The notes under the pieces: generated by a model | What the model was told of the DNA's origin: nothing | Databases searched by the model: none | Seen by the model: only the letters and a program-made list of their open reading frames with translations | Translations under genes and position numbers: made by a program | Part shown: positions 16,107-24,692 of the stretch, in pieces | How positions within the stretch are numbered: position 1 is the stretch's first letter | Layout: the number at the start of each line of letters is the position of its first letter | Assembly: GCA_013298765.1 (NCBI GenBank) | Contig: JAAFJA010000008.1 | Span: 1 to 64,000, forward strand | Origin: Betaproteobacteria bacterium | GTDB lineage: Bacteria; Pseudomonadota; Gammaproteobacteria; Burkholderiales; Casimicrobiaceae | Direction: 5' to 3' | DNA: 64,000 nucleotides

Positions 16107-17635
16107 AGCGCGTTCAAGTCTTTCAACATGCGCTTCGCGTCGGTTCGCACTGCTGCGCGCTCTTCGTCCGTCATTCGTTGCAAGTTTTTCACCATCAGTG
16201 AAGTGCGCGGATTGCTTGCGAATGTTTCTTCGTGTTTGTCGAGAAAATTCCAATAGAGCGTAGAAAGCGGGCAGGCCTTCGCGCCGGTTCGCTGATCGGG
16301 CTTATAGCGACAACCATCGCAATAGTTACTCATACGTTTCACGTAAGCGCCGCTCGCGACATAGGGCTTGCTCGTAAAGCGCCCGCCATTCGCAAAGAGC
16401 GCCATGCCGGCCGTATTGGGCAGCTCAACCCATTCGATTGCGTCGACGTAGACGGCGAGATACCAATCGCAGAGTTGTTGCGGCTCGATTTCCGCTGTGA
16501 TGCCAAACATGCCGGTAATCATCAAGCGCTGAATGTGATGCGCATAACCAAATTGAAGCGTTTGATCGATGGAATGCTTGAGGCAATTCATCTGCGTCTT
16601 GCCTGTCCAATACCATTCGGGCAACGCATTGGTGTGGCCAAAGTGGTTCGCCGTTTTCAGCGATGGCATGTCGGTGAAGTAAACGCCGCGCATGAATTCA
16701 CGCCAACCCAGCACTTGCCGAATAAAGCCTTCGACGCTCGCCAAATCAAGCGCACGCTTTTTGAAAGCCTTCTCCGCCGCATCAACCACTTCACGCGGAT
16801 TCAGTAGCTTTAGATTGAGCGAACTCGATAAGAGTGAATGCCAACCGAAATGAAGCTTCGTCCACATTGCATCTTGATGCGGCCCGAAATCTCCGAGACG
16901 CTTTTCAATGAAATCGTCGAGCGCATGCAGCGCTTCTTTGCGCGTCACCGGCCAATTGAAGTGTTGGGTGGATCCGGGATGATCTTTGAAGAGCGTCTCA
17001 ACGAGCTCGATCACGCCTTTCGTAATTTCGTCGGGCGCGAAACTTGGCGGCGTCGGTACGTTTTCAGGCCCGCCCTTGCCAAAGCTCTTGCGGTTCTCAG
17101 CGTCATAGTTCCACTCGCCGCCAACAGGCTTTTCGCCGTCCATCAAGGCGCGGTGTTTTTTGCGCATTTCGCGATAGAAAAACTCCATCCGAAGTGACTT
17201 GTTTTTTCCCGCCCATTTTTTGAACTCGTCGATTGAGCACATGAAGTGCCGGTCTGCACGAAATTCAATCTCGCACTTCGCCTTTGCGCACGAAGCATCC
17301 AGTGATGCGCGAACGCGAAGATCGCCTGGCTCCACAACGATCACGCGCTCTGGCTTCTGCGCTTTAATCGTCGCCGCAACGCCGCTCGCGAGCGAGGCAT
17401 CGGCTTCGCGATCCAGTGCACGATATTCAATCGGCCAACCCCGCGCCTCAATCTCTTTCGCGAAATGTCTCATCGCAGATAGAAAAAGCGCGGTTCGCGT
17501 TTTGTGCGACCAGACATGCTTCGATTCTTCGAGCGCCTCGATCATCACGACGCCATCGCGCTTCGGATCGAATCCATCAAACGCCGCCGACTCGCTATCG
17601 AGTTGATCGCCCAACACCAGCACCAGATTACGCAT
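16103..17635 (-). CDS. FeS-type bacterial cryptochrome/(6-4) photolyase (PhrB/CryB family)
   Basis: A 510-residue member of the FeS-BCP group, which repairs (6-4) photoproducts using FAD, a ribolumazine antenna and a [4Fe-4S] cluster. The start MRNLVLVLGDQLD is typical. Four Cys with the exact group spacing are present: Cys351 (MNCLKHSID), Cys439 and Cys442 (YCDGCRYK) and Cys455 (GAKACPLS). HHIQRLMITG and DWYLAVYVDAIEWVELPNT are further signatures. Its ATG lies inside the last codons of the DUF2256 gene, and its stop overlaps the next ATG, so translation is coupled in both directions. Confidence 0.94.
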   Translation of the reverse strand: MRNLVLVLGDQLDSESAAFDGFDPKRDGVVMIEALEESKHVWSHKTRTALFLSAMRHFAKEIEARGWPIEYRALDREADASLASGVAATIKAQKPERVIVVEPGDLRVRASLDASCAKAKCEIEFRADRHFMCSIDEFKKWAGKNKSLRMEFFYREMRKKHRALMDGEKPVGGEWNYDAENRKSFGKGGPENVPTPPSFAPDEITKGVIELVETLFKDHPGSTQHFNWPVTRKEALHALDDFIEKRLGDFGPHQDAMWTKLHFGWHSLLSSSLNLKLLNPREVVDAAEKAFKKRALDLASVEGFIRQVLGWREFMRGVYFTDMPSLKTANHFGHTNALPEWYWTGKTQMNCLKHSIDQTLQFGYAHHIQRLMITGMFGITAEIEPQQLCDWYLAVYVDAIEWVELPNTAGMALFANGGRFTSKPYVASGAYVKRMSNYCDGCRYKPDQRTGAKACPLSTLYWNFLDKHEETFASNPRTSLMVKNLQRMTDEERAAVRTDAKRMLKDLNAL

Positions 17636-17777
17636 GGTTCAACTTTCGATTCCGGCAGCGTTCAGAGCAGTACTTCACTTGCTCCCAGTTTTTCGCCCAA
17701 CTTTTTCGCCATGTCATCGGTTTCCCGCAGGCAAGGCAGTCTTTTGTAGGTAAATTCGACTTATTACCTTTATGCAT
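17628..17777 (-). CDS. DUF2256 zinc-ribbon-like small protein
   Basis: A 49-residue protein too small for usual ORF cutoffs. It reads MHKGNKSNLPTKDCLACGKP, then a Trp/Lys-rich stretch, and ends YCSERCRNRKLNHA. Cys14/Cys17 and Cys37/Cys41 form a CxxC...CxxxC pattern like a treble-clef zinc site, and Pro20-Trp-Arg-Lys-Trp elements match the DUF2256 family. This family is frequently next to cryptochrome/photolyase genes. Its stop codon overlaps the photolyase start by eight bases. The ATG lies four bases from a dispersed repeat. A helper role for photolyase is inference. Confidence 0.85.
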   Translation of the reverse strand: MHKGNKSNLPTKDCLACGKPMTWRKSWAKNWEQVKYCSERCRNRKLNHA

Positions 17778-17780
17778 AGC

Positions 17781-17804
17781 TAGCCCCAATTGAATAGGCG
17801 CTAG
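17781..17804 (+). repeat. Copy of the TAGCCCCAATT dispersed repeat, overlapping the SDR stop codon
   Basis: TAGCCCCAATTGAATAGGCG followed by CTAG. It fills the gap between the SDR stop and the DUF2256 start, and the terminal CTAG provides the SDR TAG stop. It is one of about ten copies in the window. Confidence 0.6.
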
Positions 17805-18553
17805 CGCACTAAAGGTTTAATCGCAGTGAAGCCTCCGTCAACGGTCCAGGTCTGCCCTGTGACGCGGCGCGCGCTGTCGCTCAAAAGCCAGTGCATCACG
17901 TCCGCAATTTCCTCCGCCGTGCCGATGGTGCCGAGCGGATACTGCTTTGCACTCGCCTCCCGGAGTGCCGGGGACGAAAGAAACTTTGACGCAGCCGGTG
18001 TCTCCATCAAGCCGGGCGCAACGGCGTTCACGCGAATGCCGTTTGCGGCGTAACTCGCAGCCGCTGAACGAACCATCGCCTCAAGACCGCCCTTGGCAGC
18101 GGCAACCGCCTCGTGATTCGCGATACCGATTTGCGCGGCAATCGTCGACACAAAACAAAGCGCTGCAGGCTGATTGGCGGAACGCGCAGCAGCGATCACT
18201 GCCGAGAGCATGAAAAACGCGCTATCGAGATTGGCTCGCATCACGTCGCGATACTGCGCCTCGGTCGTGCGTGCGGCGGGGGCAAGCACGATATTGCCCA
18301 CGCAATGCGCAAACTGGGTCGGTGCGCCGAGCGATTCTGTGCACGCGGAAACGGCAGCCGCCGCACCTTCATGCGTGCCGACGTCGCTTACGATGTGCAG
18401 ATGCGCGTCGCCAAACGCTTCGCGCAACTTGTCAGCCGAGCGACCGACGACCGCGATCCTGGTGCCGGACGCTGACGCGTCGGCTTCAATTTTCTTTACG
18501 AGCGCACGGCCAAGACCACCCGCCGCTCCGGTCACTAACAACACCTGTGACAT
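17801..18553 (-). CDS. Short-chain dehydrogenase/reductase with altered catalytic motif
   Basis: A 250-residue Rossmann protein. TGAAGGLGRAL is the cofactor-binding TGxxxGxG, and RVNAVAPGLMETP plus TGQTWTVDGGF are standard SDR elements. The active-site region reads FVSTIAAQIGIANHEAVAAAKGG: Ser and Lys are present, but the catalytic Tyr expected four residues before Lys is Val. Such NHEA(I/V)AAAK variants exist in a divergent SDR subgroup, so this may be a real family feature rather than decay. Activity as a normal oxidoreductase is doubtful. It lies directly upstream of the photolyase operon on the same strand and may be read through into it. Confidence 0.88.
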   Translation of the reverse strand: MSQVLLVTGAAGGLGRALVKKIEADASASGTRIAVVGRSADKLREAFGDAHLHIVSDVGTHEGAAAAVSACTESLGAPTQFAHCVGNIVLAPAARTTEAQYRDVMRANLDSAFFMLSAVIAAARSANQPAALCFVSTIAAQIGIANHEAVAAAKGGLEAMVRSAAASYAANGIRVNAVAPGLMETPAASKFLSSPALREASAKQYPLGTIGTAEEIADVMHWLLSDSARRVTGQTWTVDGGFTAIKPLVR

Positions 18554-18731
18554 GTACTACTCCGAAAAACAGTTACCTCCCTGCTTTTCAGGCATGATTG
18601 TCGCATGCGAGAGGTCCGGCGTGCGGCGCGATAAGCAGTCGCTGAACTATTTCTAGCCTAAAAAGTCCCTTAACGCTTGGCAAGCGCATCGCCAAATCTA
18701 GAGATTCTCAGACATCCCCTTTGCACCGTTT

Positions 18732-19583
18732 ATGTTTCGCCCCTCCAGACGCACACTCACCTACGTCGCTGCACTTGTCTCCGCTATCGTTTTCGCTGGT
18801 TGCAGCACGCTGCACCACAAGCAAGGCGAATGGATTTTTAACCCGAGTGATCGAAGTTGGGGCAATAGCGCCCAAGCCTCCGCCGACATGCAAGATGCCT
18901 GGATCGAGTTCCCTTCGAAAGTGTCGGGCGCTCCCGCAAAACTACATCTGCTAATCAGCGCTGTTGAGGATAAAGACGCACCCATCCTGCTTTATCTGCA
19001 CGGTGCGCGCTGGAACGTATTCGGAAGCTCGTTCCGTATCAATCGAATGCGTGATCTCGGCTTCACAGTGGTGGCCGTTGATTACCGAGGCTTCGGCAAA
19101 AGCACGAGCGAGACACCGGCTGAAGACAAAGCCTATGAAGACGCTGAACAGGCTTGGAAATGGATTGCGCAGCGCTATCCAGACCGCCCGAGATACATTT
19201 TTGGCCACTCTCTCGGCGGCGCAATTGCCATCGAACTCGCCTCCCGCGTCACGGACGAAAAAGGAACCTTGGTCGAGGGAACCTTTACGTCCGTACCCGA
19301 GGTGTTCAAAACCATGAAATGGGGTTGGCTGCCGGTGGGCTGGCTGATCACGCAGCGCTTCGATTCAAAAAAGAAAGTGAAAGAAATTGGCTCGCCACTT
19401 CTCGTGGTGCACGGCACCGAAGATCGCGTGATTCCGCTTGAGCTCGGTCGCAAACTCTACGATTCTGCTGCCCAGCCGAAGCGCTTCGTTTCGGTCGAGG
19501 GCGGCTCACATCACAACACAAATTCCATCGGTCAATCGCAGTATCGCGAAGCGCTCAAGGCGATGTTTGGTCACCGCGGCTGA
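18732..19583 (+). CDS. Alpha/beta-hydrolase lipoprotein
   Basis: A 283-residue serine hydrolase with a lipoprotein signal (VAALVSAIVFAGCSTL, lipobox FAGC). The fold is clear: ILLYLHGARWN for the oxyanion region, VVAVDYRGFGKS, nucleophile elbow FGHSLGG, acid in LLVVHGTEDRVIP and His in VEGGSHHN. It resembles the BEM46/YfhR group of membrane-attached hydrolases. Expected on the periplasmic face of a membrane; substrate unknown. It is convergent with cydB, with 17 bases between the two stops. Confidence 0.9.
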   Translation: MFRPSRRTLTYVAALVSAIVFAGCSTLHHKQGEWIFNPSDRSWGNSAQASADMQDAWIEFPSKVSGAPAKLHLLISAVEDKDAPILLYLHGARWNVFGSSFRINRMRDLGFTVVAVDYRGFGKSTSETPAEDKAYEDAEQAWKWIAQRYPDRPRYIFGHSLGGAIAIELASRVTDEKGTLVEGTFTSVPEVFKTMKWGWLPVGWLITQRFDSKKKVKEIGSPLLVVHGTEDRVIPLELGRKLYDSAAQPKRFVSVEGGSHHNTNSIGQSQYREALKAMFGHRG

Positions 19584-19600
19584 CGAGTCTGTTCGATTTT

Positions 19601-20608
19601 TCAAGCGCCGTATGAGAGCACGCGCGCTTTTCCCCAGAAAATTCTGTACACAAAAATCGTGTAGCCGATGATGGCTGGTAGCGTAAACAGCGTTCCGATC
19701 AAGATGATCACCAGCGATTCAGTGGCGCTCGCAGCCTCCCATACGTTCAAGCGATCAATCACGATGTAGGGGTAGATCGAGAATGCCAAACCAAGGGTTG
19801 CCAACAAGAGAATCACCAAGGTCGCGACGAACACAATCCAACCATACCCGGCGTCGACGATTTGCTTCCGGCCGCTGACATGCCACAGCGCAGCCACAGC
19901 CGCCGCCGTCATCAAAGGAATAGGGAGCAGCGCAAAGAAATCAGGCAAACGAAACCACTTATTGAAAATTGTCTCGCTGATCAACGGCGTCGCGATCGAG
20001 ATCGCGGCGATGCCGATGGCGAACGGAATCACGGCTTGGCGCGCCCAGCGCAGCGCACGTGCTTGTAAATCGCCTTCTGCTTTCATGATGAGCCAGCCAG
20101 CGCCGAGAACAACGTAGGTCGCAGGAACCGCCATCGCAATGAGCAAGTTGAAGGCATACGTCCACCAATCGCTTCGAAAACTGGTGATGTAGCTGCCAAG
20201 CATCCAGCCTTGTGCGGCTGCGGCGATGAATGATCCGGCAGTGAACATTGCATTCCAGAACGCCTTACGATGATCGCCCGCTTTGCTGCGGAAATCGAAG
20301 GCAACACCACGGAGCGTGAGCCCCACCAGCATCACGAACACTGGCAAATAGAGAGAGGTCAGGATCAAGCCGTGCGCAAACGGAAACGCAACGAGCAAGA
20401 TGCCGACGCCGAGCACCAGCCACGTTTCATTGGCATCCCAGAACGGGCCAATACTTGACACCATCAAATCTTTTTCCGCGTCGTTCGCCGCGCGAGGCAG
20501 CAACATGCCAACCCCCAAATCGTAGCCATCGAGCACGACGTACGCGAGCATTGCAAGCCCCATGACCGCCATGAAGACCAGAGGAAGAACAGTGGTAAGC
20601 GTTTCCAT
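19601..20608 (-). CDS. cydB: Cytochrome bd-type ubiquinol oxidase subunit II
   Basis: A 335-residue membrane protein with eight to nine hydrophobic segments. LDGYDLGVGMLLP and GPFWDANETWLVLGVGILLVAFP are subunit II signatures. It pairs with the subunit I product of the upstream gene to reduce oxygen with quinol. Only 17 bases separate its stop from the convergent gene, leaving no room for a cydX/cioZ-type small subunit directly downstream on this strand. A 157-base gap with a REP-like repeat separates it from subunit I. Confidence 0.95.
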   Translation of the reverse strand: METLTTVLPLVFMAVMGLAMLAYVVLDGYDLGVGMLLPRAANDAEKDLMVSSIGPFWDANETWLVLGVGILLVAFPFAHGLILTSLYLPVFVMLVGLTLRGVAFDFRSKAGDHRKAFWNAMFTAGSFIAAAAQGWMLGSYITSFRSDWWTYAFNLLIAMAVPATYVVLGAGWLIMKAEGDLQARALRWARQAVIPFAIGIAAISIATPLISETIFNKWFRLPDFFALLPIPLMTAAAVAALWHVSGRKQIVDAGYGWIVFVATLVILLLATLGLAFSIYPYIVIDRLNVWEAASATESLVIILIGTLFTLPAIIGYTIFVYRIFWGKARVLSYGA

Positions 20609-20640
20609 GATGGGTGATCGATTTCGTTAAGTCTTGTGTC

Positions 20641-20757
20641 AGCGATGTTGCGGTGGCCGATTGCCTCGACCCGTAGGCGGCGGCTCGATGTCGCCGGGTT
20701 CACCCGACGTTACAGCCGCCCTGGGGAGCGCGGTCAAGCCCGCGCCTACAGGACCAC
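20641..20757. repeat. REP-like palindromic repeat inside the bd-oxidase operon
   Basis: The gap between subunits I and II contains two palindromes: GGCGGCTCGATGTCGCCGGG facing ACCCGACGTTACAGCCGCC, and GAGCGCGGTCAAGCCCGCGC ending in CTACAG. Repeats of this sort (caagcccgcgcctac) are common intergenic elements in proteobacteria. In mRNA the hairpins could alter the subunit ratio or transcript stability. Confidence 0.6.
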
Positions 20758-20765
20758 GTTTCACG

Positions 20766-22124
20766 TCATGCACTCGGTTGTGCACGATTGAATGACGACG
20801 GCAGCGAGAGCGCCTCCCCACGCGTCGCTTTCTCCGCCAGACGTTTCACAACCAAGATGTATGCGATCAACAATCCTGCGTACAGCGCGAGGTACACGGA
20901 AAGCGTGAGCCCAATCATCGCGGGCGCATGCTTCGCCGCCGTTTCGGCGACCGTGATCACGCCATACACGATGTAGGGCTGACGGCCGATTTCGGTCACA
21001 TACCACCCTGCAAGCGTGGCGATCCACCCGGAAAACACCATCAAGGAAAGCCCCCAGAGAAGCGGCTTCGGAAGCGTGGCCGGCGTCCGCTTGCGCAGGA
21101 GAGCAACCGTCAGCCAACTTGCTGCAAGCATCAGCATGCCTGTGCCCACCATCACACGAAAACTCCAAAACACGGGGCCGACAGGCGGATGTTTTCCTTC
21201 AAACTCGTTCAACCCCTTTACCTCGCCGTTCGGGTCATGCGTGAGGATCAAGCTCGCGAGCTTCGGAATTTCAATCGCATACAAATTGGTGCGGGTCACT
21301 GGGTCTGGAATGCCGAACAGCACGAGCGGCGCGCCCTTCTCCGTCTCCCAGAGCCCCTCCATCGCAGCAACTTTTGCGGGCTGGTGCTTGAGCGTATTAA
21401 GGCCGTGTAAATCACCCATAAATATCTGTATGGGAATGAGCACTGCAGCCGCCACGATGGCAGACTTAAACGCAGCGTGGGTCGCGGCAGAGTCAACCTT
21501 CTTCAGGATTTGCCATGCGCTCACGCCTGCAACCATGAAGCACATGGTGAGACCGCTCGCAAGCAACATGTGAGCGAAACGATAGGGGAACGAAGGATTG
21601 AAAACTATCGCCCACCAATCGGTCGCGTGAAATCTGCTATTGATGATTTCGTAGCCGACGGGAGTGTGCATCCACGAATTGAGCGAGAGAATCCAGAACG
21701 CGCTCATCGTGGTGCCGAACGCCACGAGAAACGTAGCGATTAAGTGCATGCGCTCAGAAACGCGCCCGCGACCAAAGAGCATCACGCCGAGGAACGTGGC
21801 TTCCAGGAAAAAAGCGGTGAGCACTTCGTAGCCTAGCAGCGGCCCCGCGATATTGCCGACCTTTTCCATGAAACCCGGCCAGTTGGTGCCGAACTGAAAG
21901 CTCATGGTGATCCCGGAGACCACACCCAGCGCGAAAGTGAGCGCGAAGATTTTGGTCCAGAAGTAGTACGCCTCTTCCCACTTTGAATCGCGGGTGGCGC
22001 GGAATCGCAATCGAAAGAAAAGCAGCATCCAGCCCAGCGCAATCGTGATTGTGGGGAAGAGGATGTGAAACGAGATGTTTGCCGCGAACTGGATTCGCGC
22101 AAGGATGAGTGAGGTCGGATCCAT
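20766..22124 (-). CDS. cydA: Cytochrome bd-type ubiquinol oxidase subunit I, cyanide-insensitive type
   Basis: A 452-residue integral membrane subunit. NISFHILFPTITIALGW holds the heme b595 His; FPYRFAHMLLASGLTMCFM holds the b558 His and GWYVTEIGRQPY is the conserved GWxxxExGRQPW-type motif. The quinol-binding Q loop is short, as in CioA-type enzymes, rather than the long E. coli type. It lies 38 bases downstream of the GbsR-like regulator gene and upstream of cydB, so gbsR–cydA–cydB is a probable operon. It provides high-affinity or cyanide-resistant respiration. Confidence 0.95.
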   Translation of the reverse strand: MDPTSLILARIQFAANISFHILFPTITIALGWMLLFFRLRFRATRDSKWEEAYYFWTKIFALTFALGVVSGITMSFQFGTNWPGFMEKVGNIAGPLLGYEVLTAFFLEATFLGVMLFGRGRVSERMHLIATFLVAFGTTMSAFWILSLNSWMHTPVGYEIINSRFHATDWWAIVFNPSFPYRFAHMLLASGLTMCFMVAGVSAWQILKKVDSAATHAAFKSAIVAAAVLIPIQIFMGDLHGLNTLKHQPAKVAAMEGLWETEKGAPLVLFGIPDPVTRTNLYAIEIPKLASLILTHDPNGEVKGLNEFEGKHPPVGPVFWSFRVMVGTGMLMLAASWLTVALLRKRTPATLPKPLLWGLSLMVFSGWIATLAGWYVTEIGRQPYIVYGVITVAETAAKHAPAMIGLTLSVYLALYAGLLIAYILVVKRLAEKATRGEALSLPSSFNRAQPSA

Positions 22125-22162
22125 ATGTACTGCCTTTGAATCGTCGTGAATCTACTTTGTGG

Positions 22163-22735
22163 TTACTCGTCACCAGCGGCTTTACGGCGACCCACACTCT
22201 TGAGTTTGTCGGTCATGTCGAGCACGGTTTTTACGCTCGAACCCATGCGCATCAAACGCGCCAGTGTTTCAGGCGAGAGCCGCTGCACATCGTCAAACCA
22301 GGTTGAAGAAAGCTCAATCAGCTCGTGCATCTGCTTCATTCGAGATTGAGCGTATTGATCCGCCTCGTTTCCAGGCGTTTCAAGCATCGCAGCGCGCAGC
22401 ATTGAAAGCGTCGGATCAATCTCACGACGACGACGCTCTTCAGCAAGATTCTTGAAAATCTCCCACACGTCTTGCGGCGCCTCGAAGTATTCGCGGCGAT
22501 CACCGGCGATGTGGCGAAGCTTCACGAGCCGCCAACTCTGCAGCTCTTTCAAACCAATCGAAACGTTGGAGCGGGAAAATTCAAGCGCATCGGCGATTTC
22601 GTCCGCGTTGAGCGGCTTTTCAGATACGAAAATCAGCGCGTAGATCTGACCGACGGTGCGGTTGATACCCCAACGTGATCCCATTTCGCCAAAGTGCGCC
22701 ACGAATTGAGCGGAAAGCGGAGTCAGGTTTTGCAT
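22163..22735 (-). CDS. GbsR/MarR-family transcriptional regulator
   Basis: A 190-residue winged-helix protein. GINRTVGQIYALIFVSEKPLNADEIADALEFSRSNVSIGLKELQSWRLVKLRHIAGDRREYFEAP is the GbsR-type helix-turn-helix. The C-terminal half is a helical dimerisation region. It heads the bd-oxidase genes on the same strand with a 38-base gap, so it most likely controls them and itself. The signal is unknown. The upstream 230 bases contain an A/T-rich stretch (about 22780-22850) suited to its promoter. Confidence 0.88.
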   Translation of the reverse strand: MQNLTPLSAQFVAHFGEMGSRWGINRTVGQIYALIFVSEKPLNADEIADALEFSRSNVSIGLKELQSWRLVKLRHIAGDRREYFEAPQDVWEIFKNLAEERRRREIDPTLSMLRAAMLETPGNEADQYAQSRMKQMHELIELSSTWFDDVQRLSPETLARLMRMGSSVKTVLDMTDKLKSVGRRKAAGDE

Positions 22736-22925
22736 TGCGGGCCTCTTCGTCGAAAGCGCAAACTCGCGCTTTTTGTGTTGACGAATCGCAATATATCTCG
22801 AAACTTTCGTATTTTCACAAATTATTGAAAATTAGAAAAGTTATTCAACAACCTCTCTAAAACGTCCATTACTTTGGGCCTAGACAACGTTTTTGCGCTT
22901 TATTTTTTATGTCGCACAGACGATC

Positions 22926-22943
22926 TAGCCCCAATAAAATTGG
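22926..22943 (+). repeat. Copy of the TAGCCCCAATT dispersed repeat
   Basis: TAGCCCCAATAAAATTGG, an imperfect palindrome (CCAAT...ATTGG), in the 234-base gap between the argO 3' end and the gbsR start. A related TAGCCCTAATAAAACTTC occurs on the minus strand near 40756-40772. Confidence 0.55.
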
Positions 22944-22969
22944 AGTCCAAGCTTAAGATTTGTTGATTC

Positions 22970-23599
22970 CTATCCCACTAGCAGCCCAATCGCGATTCCC
23001 CACATTACCAACGCGATAGACATATCCAGAACACGCCACGCAACAGGTCTTGCGAAGAGAGGCGCTAAGAACCGAGCACCGTAGGCGAGTGAGAAGAACC
23101 AGACAAAGCTCGCACTCACCGCGCCTGCGGCAAACCACGGACGCTCCACCGAAGAAAACTGCGACGAAATTGCCCCCATGAGCACGACCGTATCCAAATA
23201 GCAATGCGGGTTGAGATAGGTAAACGCCAAGCACGCGAGCAGCGCGCGCTTGAGACTTCCACTATCGGACGACACGCGGTTTTCGTTGCTCGTTGGTAGA
23301 AATTGGGCTGGGCCGATCAGTGCGCGGCGCGCCGCAAACAAGCCGTAGAGCAGAAGAAACGCAGCGCCACCATACTGCGCAATCGCCAATAGCACAGGCG
23401 TTTTCTGCACCAGCGCGCCAACGCCCGCCACACCCAGCGACACCAGAAGTGCGTCAGACAGCGCGCAGCACAGAGCCACCGCAAACGGGTGCTCGCGACG
23501 CAACCCTTGGCGCAACACAAACGCGTTTTGCGCGCCGATCGCGATGATGAGCGCGGCACACGTTAGGAAACCTTGGACGAAAACAGAGCTCGACTGCAT
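22970..23599 (-). CDS. argO: LysE/ArgO-family arginine/lysine exporter
   Basis: A 209-residue inner-membrane exporter, the usual ArgO length. The start at 23599 gives the family opening (FVQGFLTCAALIIAIGAQNAFVLRQGL), with the conserved AIGAQNAFV. About six hydrophobic segments follow, with YLNPHCYLDTVVLMG in the middle as in LysE/ArgO. It is divergent from the argP-like gene, a standard arrangement in which ArgP activates argO when arginine or lysine accumulates. An extension to 23656 would put charged residues before the membrane segment and is not favoured. Confidence 0.92.
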   Translation of the reverse strand: MQSSSVFVQGFLTCAALIIAIGAQNAFVLRQGLRREHPFAVALCCALSDALLVSLGVAGVGALVQKTPVLLAIAQYGGAAFLLLYGLFAARRALIGPAQFLPTSNENRVSSDSGSLKRALLACLAFTYLNPHCYLDTVVLMGAISSQFSSVERPWFAAGAVSASFVWFFSLAYGARFLAPLFARPVAWRVLDMSIALVMWGIAIGLLVG

Positions 23600-23720
23600 G
23601 CTGGGTAGCTTTCTTGTACTGTGAATTGCGGCGAAAACACCGACCTTTTCTTGCAATTTACCGCGCCATATCGACTCAAACCAGCTAAACTTTTTTATGT
23701 TTATTAAGTTTCTCTAATTC

Positions 23721-24692
23721 ATGAATCTCGACGCCGCACAACTCGCTGCGTTTTCTGCGGTGATCCGCGAAGGCTCGTTCGACGCTGCCGCCAATGCCCT
23801 CTTCGTCACGCCATCGGCGGTCAGCCAGCGAATCAAGCTTCTAGAAGAGCGCTGCGGACGACTCCTTATCCAGCGCGGCAGCCCTTGCACGCCCACGCCC
23901 GCGGGCGAAGCGCTCTATCGCTATGCGCTTCAAGTCGCCTTACTCGAAGGCGAGGCGCTGGCCGCACTTGCGCTTGAGCCGCAGGGCAGGCGCGCACTAC
24001 CCATCTCTATTGCGGTGAATGCCGATTCGCTCGCCACGTGGATCACACCCGCACTCGCAGAGACTCAGCGCAGTCAACAAGTGTGCTTCGACCTCCAGAT
24101 TGAAGACCAAGATCATGCTCACGAATTGCTGCGCGGCGGACGCGTGATGGGCGCAATCAGCACCGATGCCTCACCCGCGCAGGGTTGCGAAAGCGTGGCG
24201 CTTGGCGCAATGCGCTATGTCGCAGTGGCCAGTCCTGCCTTTTTTGAGAGGTACTTTGCAAACGGCGTCAATGCTCAAACACTCGCGCACGCGCCCTGCA
24301 ACACATTCAATCGAAAAGACAGTTTGCAGCGCGAATTTCTTCGCATGCTCGGGTATGCGCGCCTCAGCCCACCCAAGCATTTCATCCCAAGCACGCACGG
24401 ATTCGTAGAAGCTGCGCTCGCGGGCCTCGGGTGGGGCATGAACCCGCAGTCGCTCGTGGAAAAACACATCGAGCGCGGAACGCTAAAGGCGCTTTGTGCC
24501 GAGGCGTTTCTCGACGTGCCGCTTTATTGGCAGTGCTGGCGCCTAGAAAGCGCACCGCTCAAAGCGTTGACCGATGCGATTGTGCGAGCGGCGCACGCTC
24601 AGTTGATCGCAAAACCACATTCGAGCGCGCCGCTCACACCAAAGCGACCCAGAGCGATCAAAAATTTGATCGGTCGCACGGATAATCGATAG
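23721..24692 (+). CDS. argP: LysR-family regulator ArgP (LysG)
   Basis: A 323-residue LysR protein. The N-terminal winged helix reads LDAAQLAAFSAVIREGSFDAAANALFVTPSAVSQRIKLLEERCGRLL, the ArgP/LysG form. The effector domain contains GAISTDASPAQGCESVALGAMRYVA and STHGFVEAALAGLGWGMNPQ. It should activate the divergent exporter gene in response to basic amino acids. The 121-base divergent region between the two genes is A/T-rich close to the regulator start and is the likely binding site. Confidence 0.93.
   Translation: MNLDAAQLAAFSAVIREGSFDAAANALFVTPSAVSQRIKLLEERCGRLLIQRGSPCTPTPAGEALYRYALQVALLEGEALAALALEPQGRRALPISIAVNADSLATWITPALAETQRSQQVCFDLQIEDQDHAHELLRGGRVMGAISTDASPAQGCESVALGAMRYVAVASPAFFERYFANGVNAQTLAHAPCNTFNRKDSLQREFLRMLGYARLSPPKHFIPSTHGFVEAALAGLGWGMNPQSLVEKHIERGTLKALCAEAFLDVPLYWQCWRLESAPLKALTDAIVRAAHAQLIAKPHSSAPLTPKRPRAIKNLIGRTDNR

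Noticed and set aside
16107-16253. Longer N-terminus of the FAD-only photolyase as a remnant antenna domain
   Set aside because: The extension is antisense-free but lies inside the upstream photolyase coding sequence, and the ATGA overlap marks the true start.
17781-17804. Heat-shock (sigma-32) promoter reading of the CCCCAAT repeats
   Set aside because: CCCCAATT resembles a sigma-32 -10 element, but no CTTGAA-type -35 lies at the right distance in most copies, and several copies are inside or after genes.
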